Below, one piece after another: positions 1 through 14,040 of a DNA stretch of 64,000 nucleotides. Below the pieces are notes generated by a model. That model saw only the letters and a list, made by a program, of their open reading frames with translations, had not been told where the DNA came from and made no database searches. The stretch is from positions 23,122,663 through 23,186,662 of the forward strand of contig CM055103.1 in the NCBI GenBank assembly GCA_029204225.1, in the 5' to 3' direction. This DNA is from Diphasiastrum complanatum (lineage: Eukaryota; Streptophyta; Lycopodiopsida; Lycopodiales; Lycopodiaceae). The position numbers were made by a program, and so were the translations under genes. How positions within the stretch are numbered: position 1 is the first letter of the stretch; each line of letters begins with the position of its first letter.

Positions 1-483
1 ACATATATTCAGAGTAACATCTTGATTAGATAGATTAAACAATCTAAGACTAATCATACATTACAAGAATGGCGGATTAGGCATTAGGGAATATTGAGCT
101 CCAAAAAGTCCCTTTAAGAATTTGTGCAAGATGTAGTTTATATTATTAGAATATTATAACACTAATACTTTTGACTTGCCATAACTTTTTAATTGTAGCT
201 TAGAAGTATGTCATCTAACAAATCATTGAAAAGCCCTTTTGAGCGCTTTCCAATGCACCACACTTTGTTAAATTCGGACTTACCACTAAAAAATTATGCC
301 ATTTTTAGTGTGGAATCAAAATGTGGACTCAAAAAGTTACGTTACGTAGATTTCAAATTTGAGTGTTTTGATTGGTCCATGTGTAAGAAAAAATTGAGAA
401 AAAACATAAAAAGAATCTCTACAAAGGGTCATTTTTGGATTTACAACTCCTCTAATGCACGTCCTAAAGTTCTTCTGTTGACA
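1..483. other. No recognisable gene
   Basis: AT-rich DNA next to the copia element. A 106-codon reading frame at 208-528 runs into the repeat at 484 and shows no domain or codon pattern, so I treat it as chance. Confidence 0.5.
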
Positions 484-797
484 TTATCATATCATATCAG
501 AGATTTGTACTTTATGGTACTTCTTTGATCTTCCCGGTCCTTTCGAGCATGAGGTGTCGAAAGTATTCGACCTTTGGGTGTCTCGAACATTTTCGTTTTG
601 TGTCGTTCGACCTGTGGTTGAGCTTCTGTTGTTCGTGAATGTCTCGTCTTTGGGATCTTTGTTTTCGAGGTGGTCGAGTTCTTCCTTTTCGAGGTCTTCA
701 AGATCTTTGTTTTTGAGGTGTTCGACTTCAAGATATTCGTCAGTTTGGGAGACAAGAGCTAGCAGAGCTTTGGTAATAGAAAAACTTTGTTTATTCA
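484..797 (-). repeat. Acidic-repeat coding segment, copy downstream of copia-1 RNase H
   Basis: Direct repeat of 3830-4140. Both copies read SITKALLAL then tandem acidic units such as EHLENEDLEDL. This copy is in frame with RNase H and open to a stop at 487-489. It includes imperfect internal tandem repeats built on TTCGAGGTGTTCGA. Either a short LTR-like repeat or a duplicated gag linker. Confidence 0.75.
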
Positions 798-829
798 GCT
801 CCCTCTCAAAGTGTGGTAGCTTTATGACT

Positions 830-1660
830 TCAAGGCTGCTCTTCTGTTTCTCGAACAAACCTTTGTCTAAGACCTTTATGAAGATGTCAGCGACCATCTT
901 CTTTGTTCCAATGAAAGTAATTTTCAGCTTTTTCTTTTCAACCAGGTCCCTTATCAAGTGATACTTGATTGCGATGTGTTTCGCCCTTGAGTGAAACACG
1001 AGATCCTTTGTCAAGTGTATTGTGGATGTATTATCCATCTGCAAAATTAGAGGCTCATTAGTCGTTTCACCCAGTTCGTCAAGGAACTGTTTGAGCCAAG
1101 TGTTTTCATTGGCCATCTTTGCTACTGCTATGTAATCTGCTTTGCAAGATGACTGAGCTATGATGGTCTACTTTTTGCTGACCTAGAGAATTGTTGCTCC
1201 TGCTGCAATGGTGCATCCTCCTGAGACACTTTTGTAGTCGTCTTTGAGAGATGCCCAGCTAACATCACCGTAGGAAAACATCTGGAATCTTGCATCACGA
1301 GAATAACACAACCCAAAATCCTTCGTTAGTTGAAGGTACTGCAAGATTCGCTTTGCGATCTTCCAGTGAGTCGAAGCCTGGGTTTGTCCTGAATTGGCTC
1401 ATCCTGAACACAACATAAGCAATGTCAGGGCGTGTGTTATCTGCAAGATATATTAGTGATCCGATTAACTTCCTGTATGGTGTGTGCTGCATCAATTCTC
1501 TTTCCTCTTCAGTCTTCGAACAATCTTCATTCGTCAGGATTGTTCTTGCAAGCATTGGAGTATTTGCTCCTTTGCGATTCATCATCCCAAAATCTTCTGG
1601 GATTTTTTGGGTATATTTGGACTGATGAAGGTACAACTTCCCTTCGTCATAGCCTTTGTC
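830..1660 (-). pseudogene. Copia-1 RT connection and RNase H
   Basis: Contains YRKLIGSLIYLADNTRPDIA, then the RNase H blocks SWASLKDDYKSVSGGC and MDNTSTIHL, and a VADIFIK end block like those of plant copia RNase H. The frame is interrupted near 1290 and 1170. The last open frame continues past RNase H into the acidic-repeat segment at 484-797. Confidence 0.8.
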
Positions 1661-1674
1661 AATCTATAAGCCAA

Positions 1675-2505
1675 GATAACATATGGTTTCTCCTAGGTCT
1701 GTAATGTTGCACTTCACCTCAGCAATAAGTTCTTCACTTTTGTAGAGTATCAGGGTGTCATCCACGTATACAGCTACTATGATGATCTTCTCATCTGTAA
1801 TTCTTATATAAACATTGGAATCAACTATTAATGGCTTGAATGCCAGGGAGTATGATCTTTTTTCTTATACCATTCCCACGCTGATTGCTTCAGACCGTAG
1901 ATACTCTTGTGAATTTTGCATGCATAAGTAGGAAGTGAGCCCGAAATGTAGCCTGGAGGTTGATCCATGTAGGCTTCTTTGTCTAGCTCACCATGTAAGA
2001 AGGCTGTCTTCTCATCCATAATGTGAATCCTAAGATCATAAGCGACTGCGTAACTGGAGAGAAGGTCTCAACACAGTCGATACCATATATCTGAGAAAAA
2101 TCCTTTGCTACAAGTCTGGCTTTATACTTCAAAATATTTCCATTCGGTCCATACTTCAACTTGTATACCCATTTGCATTGTACAATCTTGCGCTTATCTA
2201 GTAGTGGCTACAATGTCCATACCTGATTTTTCTTCATGGATTCTATCTTCTCATTCATGGCTTGGATCCATTTGTCCTTATCTGGACATTCAATTGCTTC
2301 CTCGAATGTTTGTGATTCGCTGCGAAATCCACAAAACTCTTCAGATGTAGAAGCTGAACTACCTGACACAAATCTTGTTCGTGCTCTTCGCTCTCTTGTT
2401 GATCTTCTAGGAGATCCTTCTAATACTGCAATGCTCTTGCCTTTATCTGTTCTGCTAGGTCCAGAACCATTTCGGTTTACAGGTGTGTTCATCCTCTGCT
2501 TCTTT
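1675..2505 (-). pseudogene. Copia-1 reverse transcriptase
   Basis: An RVT_2 domain in pieces: [72 protein letters not shown], then a YVDD catalytic box (VYVDDTLIL, about 1755-1780). At least three frameshifts or stops make it non-functional. Confidence 0.82.
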
Positions 2506-2519
2506 TGTCATGGTTGGTA

Positions 2520-3335
2520 GATCATAGTATTACCTTCCAAGGACTTCATAGCTGACTGGATCATTGTCAGCCATTGTTCTGGTCTCATCGAACTTGATGT
2601 CTCTGGCTGTCTTAACTTTGTTCATCTTTGGCATATAGATCCTGTAGTATGACAAATAATTGTCGTATCCTATAAGATATCCCTGTTCTGCTTTCTCATC
2701 AAGCTCTTTTCGAAACTTGTCAGGAACATGTGCATATGCTGCACAGCCAAAAATTTGAATATGATTTAGATTGGATTTTCTACCTCACCATAGTTCGTGC
2801 GGTGTTGTGTGAGGAACACCAGATTTTTGCATCCTGTTTTGGATGTAGGCAACTGTAGCTACTGCTTCAGCCCACAACACTCTTGGAGCTTTCGAATAGG
2901 CCATCATACATCTTGCAGCTTCCATGAGAGCCCTGTTCTTTCTTTATGCAACACCATTGTGTTGCAGTGTATAGGATGTTGTCCTTTTGTGAATGATTTT
3001 TGGATCATTGTAAAAATCAGTAAAATGGTTTGAGATGTATTCTCCACCCTGATCTATTCTGATCTGCTTCATCTTATTTCTTGTACATCTTTCTGTCCAG
3101 TTCACATATTCTGTGAACTTGTCGAATGCATCTGATTTGTTGTGAATGAAGTAGACACAAGCAAACTTACTGTAGTCATCAATGAAGGTGATATAGTACT
3201 TCGAGCCTCTTACTAAGATCACATCGAAAGGTCCACAGATGTCTGACTGTACCAACTTCAGAATCTTTGTTGTTCTATAGGAGTCTCTAACGAAGGAGTA
3301 CGTGACATCTTATCTTTTATACATGCATCACAGGT
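2520..3335 (-). pseudogene. Copia-1 integrase
   Basis: The rve core is readable: SDICGPF (first catalytic Asp), FIDDYSK, RIDQGGEY (second Asp; usually RSDNGGEY) and TLQHNGVA. Several frameshifts after 2944 split the C-terminal part, where GYDNYLSYY and KFDETR-like segments of the copia integrase tail appear. Confidence 0.8.
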
Positions 3336-3361
3336 CATCGAACTAGTTGTATTCGAGATGC

Positions 3362-3816
3362 TTACCCCTGTGATAGCTCCATGTTCATATGGCATAGTCT
3401 CCTGTGCCATAGAATATTTGATGAATTATCATGGGTTTGATTTACTTGATCTGCAGGTAGGCATACCTTCAAGTGATACAAGTTGCCTTCTCTTCTACCT
3501 TGTGTAATCAGTGTACTGGTGCTTGCATCAACAACATTGCATGTTTTGTCTGAGAACGTCACACGCATCCCACCATCTACTATTCTTGCAACTGATAGCA
3601 AGTCTTGCTGCAGTATTTGTGTGAACAGAACATCTTCGAGTCGTCTTTCTCTGCCATTTGTGTTGAGCCATAACGAACCAATACCATTCACTTGATGCTT
3701 TGATCCGTCTCCAAGAATAATAAATCTTGATGGATCTACACTCCGAAAGTCAAACATTATTCGTCTTGATGTAATGAGTGTGAGGTTGCTCCTGAATCAA
3801 GGATTACCTCTTGTCT
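3362..3816 (-). pseudogene. Copia-1 protease and GAG-pre-integrase segment
   Basis: The protease active-site motif DSGATSHS reads at about 3793-3816. It is cut off by a stop and a frameshift, after which SVDPSRFIILGDGSKHQVNG and the conserved HRRLCHMN motif of the pre-integrase zinc region follow. The Asp-Ser-Gly triad is intact, but the frame is broken. Confidence 0.8.
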
Positions 3817-3829
3817 GTTAGTTCTTCAG

Positions 3830-4140
3830 CTGATGTCATCATATCATATCAGGGATTTGTACTTTACGGTACTTCTTTGATCTTCTCGGTCCTTTTGAGC
3901 ATGAGGTGTCGAAAGTGTTCAACTTCGGGTGTCTCAAAAATTTTCGTTTTGTGTCGTTCGGCCTTTGGTTGAGCTTTTATTGCTCACGAATGTTTCGTCT
4001 TCAAGATCTTCGTTTTCGAGGTGTTCGAGTTCTTCGTTTTTGAGGTCTTCAAGATCTTCATTTTCGAGGTGTTCGACTTCGAGATATTCATCAGGTTGGG
4101 AGTTGAGAGCTAGCAGAGCTTTGGTAATGGAAACACTTTT
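3830..4140 (-). repeat. Acidic-repeat coding segment, copy upstream of copia-1 protease
   Basis: Matches 484-797 across its length, ending at the same shared AGTTCTTC string. The position between gag and protease suits a copia gag-protease linker. It is preceded only by non-coding sequence. Confidence 0.75.
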
Positions 4141-4544
4141 TTTCTTCATATTAAACCAACAACATAAATTCTTTATTTAAATTGAAATAAGACGCACAAA
4201 TTTTAGTAAACATATTTGAATTACATGTCTCCCTCATTTTGGTAATTTTGCCATAAGCCCTAGTTTTGGATTAGTATAAATAAGAGCTAAAAATTCTCGC
4301 TAGTTAGTTGAATGACTTGCTGATTTGAGCTCTTAGTTGAGAGAGTTCTATAGGAGAGCTTCGAAGGAGATATGCTTGAAATATTGACAATTCATGATTT
4401 TCATTAAGTATCCTTATCTGGAAATGATTAACATGTGCTACTTTATGTTTTACTCCAATATCTGTGATTGAGATCATAACCAAATGGATATCATAGAAAA
4501 CTAGTCATTATTGAGAGCTACCCATCATTATTAAGAACTACCCA

Positions 4545-4625
4545 ATGAGGTTGGCCAGTTGATTAGCTTGACATCCAAAGTTTCTTAGTCCCAAGTTCGA
4601 GCCTCCCCTTGGAAAGCAAGAAGCA
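4545..4625 (+). mobile_element. SINE-like fragment with Pol III boxes
   Basis: Shows a box A-like TTGGCCAGTTGATTAG (4551-4566) and, about 28 bp on, a box B-like AAGTTCGAGCC (4593-4603). This is the spacing of tRNA-derived plant SINEs. There is no acceptor stem or anticodon arm, so it is not a tRNA gene. Its length and 3' tail are unclear. Confidence 0.45.
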
Positions 4626-4874
4626 TTATTGAGAACTGCAAATATAGGGTTGGCTACTATCTTTATTGGTACCCTTTTAATAACTAGCATTATCTTTGAT
4701 AGATAATTGCCAAAGTACCACTAGGTTATAACATTTTTATCGACATAAATATATGGTTAGGAAGTTTTCACTTACTTGGAATCGACAATCATATTTGGCT
4801 AAAAAAAAGTCATGAATTGGAATTGTTGAGCTAAGAAAAAACCATATGCCTACAACACAACAATGTTTGTGACA

Positions 4875-4886
4875 TGGTATCAAAGC
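4875..4886 (+). other. Orphan primer-binding site (initiator Met tRNA type)
   Basis: TGGTATCAAAGC differs by one base from the usual plant LTR-retrotransposon PBS TGGTATCAGAGC. No coding region follows, so it probably marks a decayed LTR/leader in the 4.15-4.9 kb AT-rich stretch. Confidence 0.4.
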
Positions 4887-4899
4887 ACTTTCGGGCACT

Positions 4900-8489
<3,590 letters not shown>

Positions 8490-9149
8490 AGAAAATAATT
8501 TTTCAAGGAGAAAAAAAAGCTATCAGAGATGGAAATGAGAAGAAGTTCATCATCAAATTTGTCACTCGTATTACTCCTCTATTTTTGTTACGTGTTTCAA
8601 ACAATGGACATTTAACATTTTGTTTTTGTATATATTATTTTTTATTTTTTTTACATGTTTAAAACAATATACCATTGACATTTTGTTTTTATTTATTTTT
8701 TATTTCAAGTTCTTGCACAATTAAACTGGTGTTTAAAAATGTATTTTTACCTCTTCAAATTCATCCCAACATCTTTGTCTATAACGATTCTTTGTTTACG
8801 ATGATATAGGCTCATATTTAGTATTTGATGAGAACGATTTGGATAAAAAAGTAAAGAATTTGATGAAGAAGCTTGTTCTTGAAAATGAGACTTTCGACAA
8901 ACTAAAAAAGAACAACAACAACTAACAAAATCACAATTTAAGAAATTCATTGAAATCGATTTGTTTAGAAAATTATAATTTTAGGCTAAATTTTATTAAT
9001 GAAAGTTATGATAACAAAATTGATGTGGTGATTTTTGTCTGCACCTGAAATGTAGAGACGTGTTTGCTTGTTACACGGAAGCAATATTTAGCTTGTTTTC
9101 AAAGTCATCCGAAAAAAATAATAGCAAAAATGAAATGGGAGGGATTGCT

Positions 9150-9600
9150 TTAAGGGCTATGAAACTTTTAAAATCAACAGATTCTTCTAAGAAAAAGATC
9201 ATAACAAGAGTGACAGATGGACGGAAGATTGTTTGAATCCGATTGAAGTTTCAAGCAAATTATAGATACATTTGTACAGATGAACACAATGATGTGAGAA
9301 TCATTATGTGTTTTTCTATGTTTTCGACAAACCGAACTTTTCTTCTCAAATGATGTAAATCTTAACGTGAACCGAAAAAATGTCATTTTTTATCATGATA
9401 GTAAAGACACTGTCTACCGCTACAAATATGATAATAAAGATGTCGTTGTCAAATGTTTTTTTTTATGAATTATGGAGCCAAGGATGTAGAGTACCTTAAA
9501 AGGTTGGCAAGCACAAAAGATGTTCCAATTTTGATTAGAACAGTTGCTAACTTCAATGTCTTGCTTAATCATAAATTATTTAACTTTTCACCAATTGAAA
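9150..9600 (+). pseudogene. Broken + strand copy of the palindrome ORF
   Basis: The left-arm counterpart reads IITRVTDGRKIV, NVNRKNVIFYHDSKD, YRYKYDNKDVVVKCF and EYLKRLASTKDVPILIRTV. It carries at least three stops and a frameshift near 9450. The open frame 9453-9752 simply crosses the spacer into antisense right-arm sequence. Confidence 0.5.
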
Positions 9601-10018
9601 ACAATAAATTTATGTTGAAGCTAACAGTTGTTTTTATCAAAGTTGGAACACCTTCTATGCCTACCAACCTTTTAAGGTACTTTACATCCTTGGCTCTAGT
9701 AAATTTAGAAAGAAAACATTTGGCAATGACTTCTTTATTATCGCATTTATAGCGGCTGGCAATGTCGGTACTACTACCAACTAAAAAATAATCACAAATG
9801 AGATTTTTTCGGTTCACTTTAAAATTTACATCACATGAGAAAAGCCAAAATAACTCCCTCACATCATTGTATTCACATGTATGATTGTATCTATATTCTC
9901 TTTCGTTTGAAACTTTCAACTTGATCCACTCAATCTTCTGTCCATCTGTCACCCCTGTTATAATCCTTTCTCTAAAATGACTTGTTGATTTTAAAAGGTT
10001 CATAATCCTTATAGCCAT
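9569..10018 (-). CDS. Unknown ORF in right arm of the palindrome
   Basis: An open frame of 149 codons, the better-preserved copy of a sequence that also occurs, with stops and a frameshift, on the + strand at about 9150-9560. Readable segments are KIEWIKLKVSNEREYRYN, NDVRELFWLFSCDVNFKVNR, EVIAKCFLSKF and DVKYLKRLVGIEGVPTLI. The last two faintly resemble the beta3 lysine and alpha-C region of protein-kinase N-lobes, but no glycine loop or catalytic loop is present, so this is only a suggestion. It ends inside the spacer. It may be a gene fragment captured by a transposon. Confidence 0.35.
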   Translation of the reverse strand: MAIRIMNLLKSTSHFRERIITGVTDGQKIEWIKLKVSNEREYRYNHTCEYNDVRELFWLFSCDVNFKVNRKNLICDYFLVGSSTDIASRYKCDNKEVIAKCFLSKFTRAKDVKYLKRLVGIEGVPTLIKTTVSFNINLLFSIGEKLNNL

Positions 10019-10870
10019 CTCTCACTACATCTTTATTATTATATTTTTCAGATGACTTTGAAAAGAAACTAAATATTACTCCCATGTAACAAGCAAACAA
10101 GTTTTTCTTTTTAAGTGTAGACAAAAATCATCATACTTGTTTACACCAGTTTCGTCTTCATAATTGTCACCAATAAAACTTAATCTAAAATTATAACTTT
10201 CTAAACATATCAATTCAATAAATTTTTTAAATTGTGATTTTGTTGGTCGTTGATGTTCTTTTCTAATAAATGGTCATGCTTTAGCATGCCATTAATTTTC
10301 AACTTCATCAAAACGTAATGAACAAAAAAAAAACATGTTCATGCATCTTATCTGAAGGCCTTATTCATTGAGCATGTATACATTTGAGGACTAAAAACAT
10401 GTCAAAGAGTTTTAAGATAATGACTTTTAAGACAAATGACTTCTTAAAAAATCTTATCAAAAACCTCCTTTTTAAGAACAACTTTCTTTGCCAAATTATT
10501 TACTTTATTATCCAAATAGTTCTTATCACGTACTAAATACGAGCTTATATCATCGTAAACAAAGAATCATTACAAACAAAAATATTGGATGAATTTGATA
10601 AATTAAAATGTATTTTAAACACCAATTTAATTGTGCAAGCACTTGAAGTAATGAATCTAAAAAAAAATAACCAAAAATAAAATGTCAAACGTCTATTGTG
10701 TAAAACATGTAACAAAAATGAAAAATAAATTAAAAAAATAATATATCAAATCTTTGTTGTCTGAAACACATAACAAAAATGAGATAACAAGACTGGCAAA
10801 CCTAATGATGAACTTATTCTCATTTTCATGTCTTTAAAACATTTTTTCTCTTGAAAAAATTTGATTCTCT

Positions 10871-12240
10871 CAATGTGTATAGTGTCTTTAGTTTTTTGTT
10901 TATAAATTATGAACGATCATTTGCATCTATGCTTATTTGTGGATTCTAGAAAAGACTCTTGGTTAACTATCATTTGTGTATCTACTACCATGAGTCGAGT
11001 GGGCAAAAATTAGAAAAAACAAAAAGAGAGAAAAGAGAAAGAAAAGAAAAAGTGTGCTAGCTATACAAATTATCGGTTTTAAGTTAATTTTGCTTTTGTC
11101 TAGAAATTTAGAACTCAATTATAAGTATTGCGATGTATATTCTGATAGATATTGTTGTTGTACAAATGATAATTACTGTTAGTTATGTTTAGCATTTTGT
11201 AAATATGATTTTGTTAAAGCTGCATAAACAACTCTCTTGGAATACAAAGAGAAGGTCATCTAAATGTCTATACAGGGTGGAATATCCCCTATAGCTTGGA
11301 ATTGACCCCATATATTTTTCACATAGGAAACTTGATGACACTTGTCGAAATATACAAGTAACATCTCATTTTTTTTTTGTTTTTTGTGTTTCTTTTGTTC
11401 AATCACACCCTTCTTGGAAAATATGAGAGTAAAATGATTGAACGCATCCTATACATAGACTCCCAAATGATTTTAGACATTTCACAGAGTGTAAAAGGCG
11501 AAAATTTGCTGAAAATGGAAAAACATTTTACTCATGACCAAGCATGCCATAACATCTTTTGAGTAAATGACGTTTGATGAACATAAAATGCAGTAAAGAG
11601 AAGAAATAGATATCATAGCACAAACCAAAGCAGAAATATCTTGTGTGACGAGTGGGACCCCTATTCAGAGAGGGAGATTGTCTATGAGATGTTTAGACCA
11701 GATTTACCACTTGGTCAAAATATTCCCTATGCACAATCACCGTACTTGAGTATTACAATACTTATTGGGCGAAAAATTGCTGACATTCAACGGATTGTGT
11801 TAATCCTTGGTGTTGAACATCTAGGGGAGATCCTTAGGTCTCGTGAACCATTTATTTTATCTATCCTCGACTACGAGCGAACAAGAGATGTAACCATTTT
11901 AGTACTCTTCTGAATCATTACATGTCATGTCCAGAGGTTCAGTCGATACTTGGTTCCAAGGATGTTTTATATTCCACCGAGCTCATAGAATGACGGGAAG
12001 TCATTCTCTCGCTCTACCACATTAAGAAGAATTTTGAAGACTCAATAATCAATCTCCTTGCAATCATACATCTGAGAACCTAGAAAAATCTCATTGAATG
12101 GGGAGTACGGAGTGATCAGGATGACCGCCAGGATTGGAAGCTGTAATAGACCCTAGTCACTCACGTACGGGCAGTGTGGGCCCTTTTACTCACTAGGGCT
12201 TTCTGGCGGGACCAATACCCTGTTGGAAAAATCCCTAACA
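10871..12240. other. No gene recognised; possible decayed transposon coding at 11641-11913
   Basis: A 90-codon frame at 11641-11913 (contains PDLPLGQNIPYAQSPYLSIT and ILGVEHLGEILRSREPF) matches no family I know and stops at 11911-11913. The DNA from 11914 to 12240 is also unassigned and abuts the gypsy RT fragment abruptly at 12241. Confidence 0.3.
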
Positions 12241-13099
12241 GTACGGGATACCATCAGATCAAGATACATCCAGAAGATGTACCTAAAACCAGTTTCAGGA
12301 CCAAATTTGGCCACTATTAGTTTGGATTAACAAATGCTCCAACTTTCCAACAAATGATAAATGATTTATTTCGTCCATATTTGGGGAAGTTTGTAGTAGT
12401 GTCTCTGGACAATATTATGATCTATAGCAGAACACTCAAAGAGCATGCTAAGCATCTCCATACTGTCTTACGTATCTCAAGACAAGAGAAGCTTTATGCA
12501 AAAGAATCAAAGTGCAAATTCTTTAAGAAGGAACTTCTTTATCTAGGTCATAAGATCACCTCTTTTGGGATCGAGATTGACGAGGAAAAGGTGAAGATGG
12601 TGGTGGAATGATGCATGAACTTAAATCGTTCTTAGGTTTCACTATGTTTTTTCGTAGATTTGCAAAGGAGTACTCGAAGATTGCTGCGCCTCTCACAATA
12701 TGTTGAAAGGAGTAAAAAGCCGCAAAGATAGGCCAAGTCCTCCCATCTAATGGAATGAGAAATTAGATGAGAGTTTTTGGAAACTCAAGCTTCTAATTGC
12801 CTTAGCTCCAATTTTGAGGATAGCAGATCCAAATTTGTTGTTCATCATTAACATTGACACGAGTGATACGGCCATTGGAGCTATTCTCTTCCAATAGGAC
12901 CAGCCCGTTGCCTTTGAAAGTAAGAAACTAACCGATGCACAGGTCAGGTACACCACGCAGAAAAAAGAGTTTTTTGCGGTGATCCATGCTTTGAAATCAT
13001 GGAGGCATTACCTATATGGTAATAAGTTTGTGGTTAATATGGATTACCGACCTTTAAAATATTTCTATAATCAGAATGATTGTGAGGTCGTAAGGCCAA

Positions 13100-13552
13100 A
13101 TGGGCAGAACTCATGCAAAATTTGATTTTGAAGTGCGGTATATCAAAGGCTCATCTAATCATGTGGCTGATGCACTTAGTCGAATTGGTGAAGTGAACAA
13201 ACTTTCCTTCACTGGGATCAGTACAGACTTTTATCCCTCCCTGAGAGGTCTTTATGAGAAAGACCCACATTTTGGACCAATTTGGAATAGGGTTCTAGTA
13301 GTTTCATCAAGCAAAACTGATGATCATGGTGATCAGTCTAGGAGGAAGAATATAAAGGGTATTCATGACTTCTCTATCAATAATGGACTTTTGTTCAAAA
13401 AAGAGAAGGTTTGTGTCTCTGATGTGGATGTTGTTAAAAATAAATTACTTTATGAATGCCATGACTCACCATGCGTAGGACATCTCGGCATACATCGTAA
13501 ATTGGATTTGGTACGAAGGGACTTTATTGGCCAAAACTCAAGCCCTTTGTAG
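13100..13552 (+). pseudogene. Gypsy A1 RNase H end and integrase zinc-binding region
   Basis: An open frame with VRYIKGSSNHVADALSRIGE, the end of RNase H, then integrase_H2C2-like CHDSPCVGHLGIHRKLDLVR. The frame stops just before the VKCDQCQLNK zinc-finger cysteines, which continue in another frame. Confidence 0.82.
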
Positions 13553-13665
13553 AATCTTATGTGGTCAAGTGTGACCAATGCCAGTTGAATAAAGATGAAT
13601 GCCATAAGGTTGGTGGTTTGTTGCATCCATTGGATATCCCATATAAGAGATGAGATAGTATTTTC

Positions 13666-14025
13666 ATGGATTTCATGGTTGGGTTACCGTGGACGAATAA
13701 ACAACATGATGCAATTTGGACTGTGGTCGACCATCTTACCAAATTGGCTACATTTATTCCGTTAGAGACCACCGCGAAGGCTTCTGATTTAGCTCAGATA
13801 TTTGTAGAGCGTCTATTTAGGCTTTACGGATTACCAAGTGATATTGTGAGTGATCGCGATCCGAAATTCACCTGTCACTTTTGGTCAGCCATGTTTGTTA
13901 AACTAGAGACGACACTGAGCTTGGGTCATTTTGATCATCCTGAGACGGATGGACAGACGAAAAGAATAAATCAGATGATGGAACAAATGCTTCGAGCATA
14001 TGTTTCTAGACGGCAATTTGATTGA
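13666..14025 (+). pseudogene. Gypsy A1 integrase catalytic core
   Basis: Reads [53 protein letters not shown] and DHPETDGQTKRINQMMEQML. These are the D-D-E integrase landmarks, with the first Asp and the DRD motif present. A TGA near 14023 ends the frame, and the sequence goes on at [19 protein letters not shown]. Confidence 0.85.
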
Positions 14026-14040
14026 GAGAAGTATCTTCCA

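Larger units (their letters stand above)
484..4150 (-). mobile_element. Ty1/copia retrotransposon remnant, copia-1
   Basis: Read on the - strand, the block carries protease, GAG-pre-integrase, integrase, reverse transcriptase and RNase H in the Ty1/copia order, broken by stops and frameshifts. Gag with its zinc knuckle is absent: only an acidic-repeat segment lies upstream of the protease. A second copy of that segment is fused after RNase H. No LTRs with TG...CA ends were recognised, so the element is truncated or rearranged. Confidence 0.88.
8490..10870. repeat. Large imperfect inverted repeat (foldback)
   Basis: The left arm (about 8490-9558) matches the reverse complement of the right arm (about 9611-10870), with a spacer of about 50 bp. 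Landmarks: GAAATGAGAAGAAGTTCATC (8530) pairs with the complement of 10790-10830, GCACAATTAAACTGGTGTTT (8715) with about 10620, and TTTGTTTACGATGATATAGG with about 10550. The right arm has an extra segment of about 200 bp near 10270-10460. Both arms carry the same ORF pointing inward. It could be a long-TIR DNA transposon, a foldback element or an inverted gene duplication. Confidence 0.85.

Noticed and set aside
208-528. 106-codon + strand frame
   Set aside because: No domain; it runs into the antisense of the copia-1 repeat.
4551-4610. tRNA gene
   Set aside because: Box A/B-like motifs only; no acceptor or anticodon arm could be paired.
9453-9752. 99-codon + strand frame
   Set aside because: Begins in the left-arm ORF but reads through the spacer into antisense of the right arm of the palindrome.
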